Assembly (NCBI GenBank): GCA_903847385.1
Contig: CAINDO010000174.1
Coordinates: forward strand, 1-42,612
Length of the DNA: 42,612 nucleotides
Direction of reading: 5' to 3'
Source of the DNA: an uncultured Myxococcales bacterium
Lineage (GTDB): Bacteria > Myxococcota_A > Bradymonadia > UBA7976 > UBA1532
Position 1 is the first letter of the stretch. Every line of letters starts with the position of its first letter. Under the pieces are notes generated by a model. That model made no database searches. It worked only from the letters and a program-made list of their open reading frames with translations, and was not told the DNA's origin. The position numbers were made by a program, and so were the translations under genes. Below are positions 1 to 7,470 of this stretch, one piece after another.

Positions 1-157
1 CGCCGCCCGCCGACGTGGCGTCGGTGTCCGGGGCGGGGGTCCCCCCGCGGCTCGCGTCCGCGGGGGCGCCCGTCGCGTCGCCGCCCGTGTCCCCGCCGCA
101 GGCCTGCGCCCACAGGAGCGCGCCCATCGCCACGATGTCGAGTCGCCGAGTGTTCAT
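1..157 (-). CDS. Lipoprotein, N-terminal fragment (gene runs off the window)
   Basis: The first 52 residues of a gene that continues beyond the left edge. ATG at 157 is preceded by TGAGG with a 5-nt spacer, and that ribosome site overlaps the stop of the giant lipoprotein gene, 7 nt away, so the two genes look translationally coupled. The peptide begins MNTRRLDIVAMGALLWAQAC, a short basic and hydrophobic signal ending in a Cys followed by GGD, as expected of a lipoprotein, although the -3 position is Ala rather than the usual Leu. The rest is low-complexity Asp/Ala/Gly/Pro linker (repeats of the DA, DT type), like the linker after the lipobox of the preceding gene. The two are therefore probably related surface lipoproteins. 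The domain that would give the function lies outside the window. Confidence 0.7.
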   Translation of the reverse strand, partial: MNTRRLDIVAMGALLWAQACGGDTGGDATGAPADASRGGTPAPDTDATSAGG

Positions 158-164
158 GTGTGCC

Positions 165-3100
165 TCAGTCGCAGAAGCCGAAGACGCAGTTGTTGACGCA
201 GTTGTGGCTGTCGAGACAGGGCGTGCCGCGCCCGCAGTAGCCGCAGTCGGCATGGCAGGCCGCGCCGTTGCGCGGGCCGCCGCAGAATTCGCCGATGCTG
301 CAGGTGCCGTCCCCGCAGGAGGCCACGCAGAACCCGGCGACGCAGTTGCCCGATCGACAGTCGCGGCCCTCGTCGCAGATGCCCGCGATGCCGCAGCGCC
401 CGCAATCCCGCTCACAGACACCGGGGCTCTGCCCGGCGCCGCAGTTCTCGATGAGGGGCGTACACACCCCGTCCCCGCAGCCCGCGCAGAAGCCGGGCGT
501 GCCCTCGGCGACGTTCAGGCAGTTGCCGCCGCTGCAATCCCCGTCCCGGTCGCAGACTCCGCCGGTGCCGCATTTGCCGCAGTCGGCCTGGCAGGTGTCG
601 CCGCCGTTGCCCTCGCCGCAGAGCTCCAGACCCGGCAGGTTCAGGCAGTGGCCGTCCCCGCAGTTGCGTTTGGGCGGACCGCAGACGAACTCCACGCAGT
701 TGGAGGAGTAGCAGTCCCGATCCTCGTCGCAGAGCCCGCCCCACTCGCAGCGGCCGCAGTCCGTCTCGCAACTGTCGCCGCCGTTGCCCGAGCCGCAGGT
801 CTCCACGCCGGGCAGCCAAAGGCAGCGCCCGTCGCCGCAGGGGTCCGGCTGGCACAGGCCCAGGCAGTAGCCGCTGCTGCACGCCTCGTGCTCGATGCAG
901 GGGGTCCAGTCGGGGCATCGACCGCAGTCGCGCTCACAGGAGAGACCGTCGTTCCCCTGGCCGCAGCTCTCGATGACCGGCGAGCAGGTGCCGTCGCCGC
1001 AGCTCTCGCACAGACCGTTGGTGCACACGTTCGAGACGCAGTCGTCGTTGCTGTTGCAGGCCGCAACGCCGCTGCACTTGCCGCAGTCCGTCTGGCACTC
1101 GGGGCCGCCGTTGCCCGCCCCGCAGGTCTCGACGAACGGGATGTCGTCGCACCGCCCGTTCCCGCAGGGGTTGGCCGTGCAGACGCCGACGCAGTAGCGA
1201 CTCTCGCACGTGCTGTTGTCCGTGCAGGGCACGCCGTCCGGACAGAGGCCGCAGTCGGCGTTGCAGGTCGTGCCGGCGTTGGCGCCCCCGCACGTCTCGC
1301 CCGGGCTGCACGTGGCATCACCGCAGCGCGGGACGCAGACACCGAGGGTCCGGTCGCACCGCCCGACGCTGCAGTCGTTGTCGGCGTCGCAAGCGCCGCC
1401 CAGGCCGCACTTGCCGCAGTCCGACTGGCAGACGTCGCCGACGTCCCCGGCGCCGCAGAGCTCGACGCCGGCCACCTGGATGCCGCCGACACCGCACGTC
1501 CCGTCGCCGCAGTAGAGCGAAGGCACGCACAGGCCCCCGAAGCAGTTGCGGGATTCGCAGTCGTCGTCCTCGTCGCAGAGGCCCGCCACGTCGCACCGAC
1601 CGCAGTCGCGGTGGCAGATGGGCAGTGCGTCCCCCGGGGAGCCGCAGTACTCCAGGCCCGGCAGCGGGTCGCCGAACACGCCGCAGGTGCCGCCGTCGCA
1701 GCGGAACTCGCAGGTCATCGCCAGCGTCGCGGCGCCTCGATTGAAACAGACCTGCGCCCGGCAGGTCGTCCCGTTGGCCACCACCTCGGCCTCGCCGCAG
1801 GCCCGCGCTTCGCGGAAGTTCATGGTGTAGCGGGTGGTCGCGCCCGCCAGCCCCGCGGGCACTTCGATGGGGGCGCCCGGGATGTCCAGGCCCCAGCGCC
1901 AGCCCTGCTCGAAGCGCAGCTCGTTGCCGGAGAGGCTCATCGACACGTCGGCGAACGCTTGTCCGCACAGGGTCGCGGTGCCCTCGACCTCGAGCGTGGG
2001 CGGGTTCGTCGGGGTCGTGTCGCCCTCCAGCTCGTTGTACCGGGCGCTCCCCACGACGCCGGTGGCACCGCAGCCGGGATTGACGCTCCAGTCGATGTCC
2101 GCCGCCATGGCGAAGTACTCGTTGGGCACGTCCAGGACGGCCGAGCCCGCCAGGAACTTCTGGACGCTGCCGTCCTCGCCCCGCCACTCGAAGGCCGCGC
2201 TGCCGGAGAAGTACGCCTCGCCCAGGTCGAGCTCGCCGTACATGCCGTCGTCGTAGCCGCCGCCGTCGTCGACCAGGTTGCGGCCGTTGCCGCTGACCAC
2301 GAAGGCGCCCAGGGTCGGGATCTCCAGCAGTCGGAACGGCGCGGCGCGGAAGCGGACCCGCTGCGCGCCTTCGCCGAGCTCGCCGTCGAGCGTGCCCCGC
2401 AGGCCGCCCACGGGCAGGAGCGGCAGGTCGATGTCGACGCCGGCCTGAATCCCGAACGCCGGGGCCCGGAGGTCCGAGAGGGGGTTGGGCACGTCCACCA
2501 CGAACTGGATGGGGTTCTCGCGCGGCCGCTCCAGGGCGCCGTCTGCGGGGCCGGTGAGCGGGCGGTTGGCCAGCCCCTCGCGGGCGTTGCGGGCCGACGA
2601 GGTCACCGGGTCGAAGTCGAACTCGTAGGCCCGCTGGAGGGGGCTGTCGGGGAAGCCGCCACCCGCGTTCAGAGAGCGGGTGGGCAGGCGGCGCGCCTGG
2701 GCGCCGATCTCCGCCGACGACCGCCGCGCGCCGTCGAAAACCCGTACGTCGTCGACGGCGCGAACACCGGCGCCGCCCACGATCCAGTCCGTCGGCGCGC
2801 CTGCGGCCATCGCCGGGGCCGTGTCGCTCACGGCGGCCAGGCGGGCGCCGTCCAGGTAGAGCCCCACGTCGGCCCCCTCGAGCTGGAGGGCGAAGTGGGC
2901 GCGGCCGCCGACCGGCGCCACGGGCGCCGTCGTGAGCGTGCGGGTCGCGCCGCCGACCAGCCGCGCGACGAGCGGGCGCGCATCGTCGGTGCACGGACCG
3001 AGGGCGAGGCTCGCGCCCGTGGCGCCGCGCCGCGTGAAGAGGGGCACCTCGACGTTGCAGGCGGCGGCGTACTCGAAGACGCCCTCCAGCGTGCCCGGGT

Positions 3101-6100
3101 TCATGCGCAGGTCGGCGGCGGGCAGGGTCCGGCTCGAGAAGCCCCGCAGCTCGCGCTGAAACGTGTCCCCCGCCAGGCTGAAGTAGGGCTCGATCTCCAT
3201 CGCGTCGACGTTTCCGGAGATCAGCAGACCGTCGGGATCCAGCCGCCCCTCGAAGCGGGCGTTCACGCCGTTGAGCGACCCGTCCATCAGGGCGCGCACG
3301 CCGGCACGCAGCGGCTGCCCGAAGAAGTCCATCTCGTGGGTCGAGGCCTCGAAGCGCATCGTCCGGGCCGTGAGCTCGAAGGGCGCCAGATCCGGCACCT
3401 CGAGCTCGCCCTCGGGCAGGGCGTCCGGGAAGAACGAGAGCAGCCCGCGCACCACGTCGTTGACGACGGCGATGATGTCCGCCGTGGACAGGTTCTCGAA
3501 GTTGAAGCGCACGGCGAAGGGCGGCAGGGGCGGGCAGATGCCCAGGATGCACAGGCCGCTGGGCGAGGGCTCCTTGTCGAAGAGGAACGTCGAGCCGACG
3601 GCCAGCACGTTCTCGGGGGCCGTCTCGACCTCGGGCGGCAGCGCTCGCGGCCACGTGCCGGACTTCTTCCAGAACAGGTCGAGGTTCCAGCCCAGGCGGG
3701 TCACCACCGGGATGCCCAGGGCGGGCGAGATGGTCGCGGCGACGGTGAAGGCGGGGTTCTGGATGCCGAAGCTGCGCAGGCCCATCGGCTCCAGCCAGAG
3801 GCCCGTCAGGGCCAGCGTGCCGCCGAAGTCGCTCGGGGGCGTGTACTCGAGGGCCGTGAAACCGTGGAGTACACTCGCCTGGTCGTCGGGCAGCATCTCC
3901 AGCTCGGACTCGATGCCGAGCTGCGCGCCCGAGGCGCCGAACTCGCCGACCAGGGCCACGCGCGTCAAGGTCAGGCGCGCGATGCCGGGCAGGCCCATCG
4001 CCGGCTGGATGATGTCCAGCGACAGGCCCAGGTCCGCCGAGACGATGAGCTTGGCCTCGGCGGGCACCACCTGCAGGATCATCAGAACCTGAGGCGGGGC
4101 GCCCTGAAGCTCGAAGGGGAGATCCCCGGCCGCGGCCAGCGTGACGCCGGCGGGCACGTCGCGGAACGTGGACCCGTCGCGGAAGAGGTCGACGTCTCGC
4201 GCGTCCTCCGTGCTGGCCACGATGGCCACGGTCGGCATCTGCCCGAGCACGGGCAGCGTCAGGTCCTCCACGATGGCCTGGAAGAGCCAGGCGATGGCGC
4301 CGCGGGCGAACGTGCCCTCGGCGTAGACGTAGGCCGTCAGCTCGCCCAGGCCGGGCAGGTTGAAGGTCGCCGGCACGCTGATGCTGCCCGACACGCTCCG
4401 CGCCGCCAGGTCGACGCTGAACGTCACGCCGAAGGGGCGCGCCTCGGTGGCTTCGAGCACGAGGGCACCCCGGCTGGGCGTCTTGCTCAGGGGGTCGACC
4501 GCCCCGTCGATGAAACCCTCCAGGGCGAAGACCTGCCCGTCCTCGAGGGTGCCGGCGAGCTGGACGGTCACGGGCTCGACCTCGCCCAGATCGAAGTCGG
4601 TCTCGGCCTCCAGGCCGATGGCGAAGTGGCCGGTGTCGTCGACCTCCCCCGTGAACGCCAGCGCCCGCAGTGTCAGCGCGTTGAACAGGCGCAGCTCGCC
4701 GGCCAGACCGGCGCGGAACGCCGCCGAGACCGAGCCGCCGGCGCCGAAGCGCAGGGTGCCGGTGAGATCCGCCAGCGTGCCGAGCGGCACGGCGGCACCC
4801 AGGGGCGTCCAGGTGGTGTTCTCCGGCAGGCCGAGCGTGATCTCGCCCGTGCCGTCGTAAGCCACGAGGCCGCCCACGATCAGGCGCAGCGCGCGCTCGC
4901 CGTCGCCGAGGCGAACGTGGGCGGCCACGTTGACCCCCGAAGGACCGACCGTGAGCACGACCTCCTCCAGCTCGAACCCGGGCGCGAGGGGGAAACCCGA
5001 CGCGCGGGCCTCGAAGCCCCAGTTCAGGGCGCCCTCGACGCGCTCGGCGCGGCTGCGCCCCACGAGCAGGGGCAGGCCCACCCCGCGGAAGTCGAAGTCG
5101 CCCGAGAGCTCCAGGTGGTAGTCGAAGGGCGCCACCAGAGAGAGCGAGCCGTCCACCGTGACCGGGATGCCGGCGATGCGCGCGGCGCCCACGACCGTCG
5201 AGGTGCGGTGGCCGTCGGCGTCCTGGCAGACCTCGACGATGGCGCCCTCCAGGGTGAGCTGCTCGTCGAAGGCCTGGAACATGGGCGAGGCGAGGCACCA
5301 GCCGCTGCCGTCGGCGCTCCGGGTGGCCTCGCCCTGGGCCTCGTGCGTGCCGAGGGGGCCGAAGTCGAACTCGCCGGCCAATGGCACGGGCTCGCCCGGG
5401 GCCGCGGGCACTTCGCCGGCCTCGGGGGCGACCGCCACCGGCCGGCCGCCGATCTGCTCCAGGCCGTCGCAGTCCGAGTCCACGCCGTCGTCGGGCTGGT
5501 CATCCGCGTCCGGGTTCACGGCCGCCGCGGTGTCGTCGCAGTCGCCGGCGGCGTCGACGAGGCCGGGCCCCGTCTCGCGGCACCCGCAGCGAACGGGCGC
5601 GCCCTCCGGCGGGTCGGCGCCGAAGCCGTCGCCGTCGGTGTCCTCGAACACGGCCACGCACGGCTCGGGCTCGCCCCGGCAGAGGCCCTCCACGCACCGG
5701 TCCTGGCCGGTGCATGGGTCGCCGTCGCTGCAGTCGCCCTCGGCCGCCGGGTAGGCGCACGCGCCGGCCTCGCAGCGCTCCGCGGTGCACGGATCGCCGT
5801 CGTCGCAGTCGGCATTCTCCTGGCAACCGCACAGTTGGCGGCCGTGACAGGCGCCGGCGGCGCAGCGATCACCCTGCGTGCACGCGTCGCCGTCGTCACA
5901 GGCGACCGCGTCCGCCGGCGAGTGCGCGCACTGCCCGTCCTCGCCGCAGGTGTCCACGGTGCAGGGCACGCCGTCGTCACAGGGCGCGACGGGCGCCACG
6001 CAGCGGCCCTCCGCGCAGCGCCCCACGCCGCCGCAGGGGCCGCCCGGGCAAGGCGCGCCACCCGTCAGGGACCGACCGCACCCGCCCTCCGGGGCGCAGG

Positions 6101-7283
6101 CCGGGGCCGCGCAGGCGTCCGCCAGCGCGCAGTCCGGGCCCAGGGGCAGGCGAAGCTCCGCGCGCAGGCTGCGCCGGCCATCGGGCAGCACCGCGAAACA
6201 CTGGAGCCGGTCGCAGTCCCCGACCTGGGCGTCGCCGAGGCGCTCGTCGCCCGGGAACGGCGCCCGGTCATTGATCTCCCACCAGAAGACCGTGCCCGGG
6301 GGCACGACCGCGTCGCCCACGACCGCACACCGCGCGGGCGCGGCGGGGTCTCCCGTGGCCAGCACCTGGACCGAGAGCGCGCCGGGCTCCACGCGGGCGA
6401 TGGAGACGCCGTCGGAGCCCACGGTCGGGCCGCGATCGCCCCCCGGGCCCACGGGCGTGGCCAAACACTGCACCTGGGTACCCGGTGAGAGACTCGCGTC
6501 GAGGACGGCGCCCCCGTCCCCCGGCACGTCTTGCCCGTCGACGGTGAAGCGGTACTCCGTGCGGACGTCGTCCGCGGGACAGTCTGCGAAACGCAGCCCG
6601 CCGGCGAGGCAGGTCAGCGGCTCACCGCGGACGGGCTCCTCGGGCGACAGCAGCGCGGTGGCGAGGGTGGGGATCGGCCGAACGACGTTCAGCGGACCGG
6701 AGGTCTCTGCCGGGCCGAAGAACCCGCGTTCGTCGGCGAACCGGACGCTGCAGGTGAGCGCGCCGGCACCTTGCGGGACCTGGGTCAGGTCGAGCCTCGG
6801 GCCGTGGCGGGCGAGCTCCAGGCCGTCGGCGCCGCGCTCGGGCAGCACGCGGCCGTCCAGCCGCCAGGCCCAGGCCGCCGTATGACCCTCGGGCACGAAG
6901 ACCTCACAGGTGTAGGCGAGGCAGCCGTCGTGGCGAACGCTGGGCTGCCCGGGCACCGGCAGGGGTCGCTCCGGCGGCGGGGGGGAGCTCGTCGCGTCCG
7001 TTGGGCGGGCATCCGTCGAGGCGAGCGCGTCACCCGGCCGGGCGTCGGCGGGGGGGAGCGCATCCATCGCCCGGGCGTCGGACGTGGCCCGGGCGTCGGG
7101 CGTGACGCCACCGGCAACGGTACCGCCGGCGCCCCCGCCGCCGCCCGCACCGGTGTCACCCGCGGGGCGCGCGTCGGCGGGGGCGCGCGTCGTCGGGTTC
7201 TCGCCCCCGCCGCAGCTCCAGAGGGTGGCGGCCACGAGCATCGAACGGCACAGGTTGGGCTGTCGCCCCACGACCACACGCAT
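165..7283 (-). CDS. Giant cysteine-rich surface lipoprotein (2372 aa) with MopE-like and LamG-like modules
   Basis: Start chosen at ATG 7283 because AAGGAG lies 7 nt upstream and the peptide then begins with a signal ending LVAATLWSC, making Cys24 the likely lipidated residue; a longer frame to 7364 lacks this logic. Order of parts: an Asp-Ala-Arg-rich linker (about 25-90); beta-sandwich-like segments; a dense Cys region of CDDGDPCT-type repeats (about 380-545); a MopE-like metal-binding motif DCDDTAAAVNPDADDQPDDG (about 580-605); a very long Gly/Leu/Val beta-rich middle; a LamG/concanavalin-like stretch (about 1400-1535); and nine C-terminal repeats of about 55 residues that start CGDGxC and contain DCGxC (about 1855-2370). 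The Cys repeats are probably disulfide-bonded and the Asp-rich motif probably binds calcium or copper; both are family-based inferences. A near-consensus sigma-54 promoter lies upstream. An adhesin or matrix role is likely, but the exact role is unknown. Confidence 0.85.
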   Translation of the reverse strand: MRVVVGRQPNLCRSMLVAATLWSCGGGENPTTRAPADARPAGDTGAGGGGGAGGTVAGGVTPDARATSDARAMDALPPADARPGDALASTDARPTDATSSPPPPERPLPVPGQPSVRHDGCLAYTCEVFVPEGHTAAWAWRLDGRVLPERGADGLELARHGPRLDLTQVPQGAGALTCSVRFADERGFFGPAETSGPLNVVRPIPTLATALLSPEEPVRGEPLTCLAGGLRFADCPADDVRTEYRFTVDGQDVPGDGGAVLDASLSPGTQVQCLATPVGPGGDRGPTVGSDGVSIARVEPGALSVQVLATGDPAAPARCAVVGDAVVPPGTVFWWEINDRAPFPGDERLGDAQVGDCDRLQCFAVLPDGRRSLRAELRLPLGPDCALADACAAPACAPEGGCGRSLTGGAPCPGGPCGGVGRCAEGRCVAPVAPCDDGVPCTVDTCGEDGQCAHSPADAVACDDGDACTQGDRCAAGACHGRQLCGCQENADCDDGDPCTAERCEAGACAYPAAEGDCSDGDPCTGQDRCVEGLCRGEPEPCVAVFEDTDGDGFGADPPEGAPVRCGCRETGPGLVDAAGDCDDTAAAVNPDADDQPDDGVDSDCDGLEQIGGRPVAVAPEAGEVPAAPGEPVPLAGEFDFGPLGTHEAQGEATRSADGSGWCLASPMFQAFDEQLTLEGAIVEVCQDADGHRTSTVVGAARIAGIPVTVDGSLSLVAPFDYHLELSGDFDFRGVGLPLLVGRSRAERVEGALNWGFEARASGFPLAPGFELEEVVLTVGPSGVNVAAHVRLGDGERALRLIVGGLVAYDGTGEITLGLPENTTWTPLGAAVPLGTLADLTGTLRFGAGGSVSAAFRAGLAGELRLFNALTLRALAFTGEVDDTGHFAIGLEAETDFDLGEVEPVTVQLAGTLEDGQVFALEGFIDGAVDPLSKTPSRGALVLEATEARPFGVTFSVDLAARSVSGSISVPATFNLPGLGELTAYVYAEGTFARGAIAWLFQAIVEDLTLPVLGQMPTVAIVASTEDARDVDLFRDGSTFRDVPAGVTLAAAGDLPFELQGAPPQVLMILQVVPAEAKLIVSADLGLSLDIIQPAMGLPGIARLTLTRVALVGEFGASGAQLGIESELEMLPDDQASVLHGFTALEYTPPSDFGGTLALTGLWLEPMGLRSFGIQNPAFTVAATISPALGIPVVTRLGWNLDLFWKKSGTWPRALPPEVETAPENVLAVGSTFLFDKEPSPSGLCILGICPPLPPFAVRFNFENLSTADIIAVVNDVVRGLLSFFPDALPEGELEVPDLAPFELTARTMRFEASTHEMDFFGQPLRAGVRALMDGSLNGVNARFEGRLDPDGLLISGNVDAMEIEPYFSLAGDTFQRELRGFSSRTLPAADLRMNPGTLEGVFEYAAACNVEVPLFTRRGATGASLALGPCTDDARPLVARLVGGATRTLTTAPVAPVGGRAHFALQLEGADVGLYLDGARLAAVSDTAPAMAAGAPTDWIVGGAGVRAVDDVRVFDGARRSSAEIGAQARRLPTRSLNAGGGFPDSPLQRAYEFDFDPVTSSARNAREGLANRPLTGPADGALERPRENPIQFVVDVPNPLSDLRAPAFGIQAGVDIDLPLLPVGGLRGTLDGELGEGAQRVRFRAAPFRLLEIPTLGAFVVSGNGRNLVDDGGGYDDGMYGELDLGEAYFSGSAAFEWRGEDGSVQKFLAGSAVLDVPNEYFAMAADIDWSVNPGCGATGVVGSARYNELEGDTTPTNPPTLEVEGTATLCGQAFADVSMSLSGNELRFEQGWRWGLDIPGAPIEVPAGLAGATTRYTMNFREARACGEAEVVANGTTCRAQVCFNRGAATLAMTCEFRCDGGTCGVFGDPLPGLEYCGSPGDALPICHRDCGRCDVAGLCDEDDDCESRNCFGGLCVPSLYCGDGTCGVGGIQVAGVELCGAGDVGDVCQSDCGKCGLGGACDADNDCSVGRCDRTLGVCVPRCGDATCSPGETCGGANAGTTCNADCGLCPDGVPCTDNSTCESRYCVGVCTANPCGNGRCDDIPFVETCGAGNGGPECQTDCGKCSGVAACNSNDDCVSNVCTNGLCESCGDGTCSPVIESCGQGNDGLSCERDCGRCPDWTPCIEHEACSSGYCLGLCQPDPCGDGRCLWLPGVETCGSGNGGDSCETDCGRCEWGGLCDEDRDCYSSNCVEFVCGPPKRNCGDGHCLNLPGLELCGEGNGGDTCQADCGKCGTGGVCDRDGDCSGGNCLNVAEGTPGFCAGCGDGVCTPLIENCGAGQSPGVCERDCGRCGIAGICDEGRDCRSGNCVAGFCVASCGDGTCSIGEFCGGPRNGAACHADCGYCGRGTPCLDSHNCVNNCVFGFCD

Positions 7284-7359
7284 GACCCGACTCCTTGCGC
7301 AAACGAAGGCACCTGGTGCCCCGAGCCCGACGCGAACAGCGCGACGCCCTGTGGCGATC

Positions 7360-7375
7360 TGCAAAGTTCGTGCCG
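7360..7375 (-). promoter_or_regulatory. Sigma-54 (RpoN) -24/-12 promoter for the giant lipoprotein gene
   Basis: On the minus strand this reads CGGCACGAACTTTGCA, matching the consensus TGGCACGNNNNTTGCA at all specified positions but the first. The GG and GC dinucleotides are separated by the required 10 nt. Transcription would begin near 7348, giving a leader of about 65 nt before ATG 7283. The two genes upstream encode an FHA-type enhancer-binding protein and a Ser/Thr kinase, the usual partners of such a promoter. No activator binding site was identified upstream. Confidence 0.6.
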
Positions 7376-7446
7376 TGGCAGAATGCGAGTGAGGTCAATG
7401 GTTTACACCGGCGGCTGGACACCGGGGCGGTGGGGGCGGGCCCGAT

Positions 7447-7464
7447 CCCGGGATGTATCCCGGG
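7447..7464 (-). terminator. Perfect 8-bp inverted repeat just after the kinase gene
   Basis: CCCGGGAT and ATCCCGGG are separated by 2 nt and begin 7 nt beyond the kinase stop codon. The hairpin is very GC-rich but no T-run follows, so it could be a transcript 3' end stabiliser or a pause site rather than a classical intrinsic terminator. Confidence 0.35.
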
Positions 7465-7470
7465 GGGCCA

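Noticed and set aside
15..6488. A 2157-codon plus-strand open frame opposite the giant lipoprotein gene, and similar long frames opposite other genes (for example 7453-10401 and 38674-42531)
   Set aside because: These are mirror frames of high-GC genes: composition is Ala/Arg/Gly/Val-rich, there is no ribosome site, and the opposite strand shows real domains.
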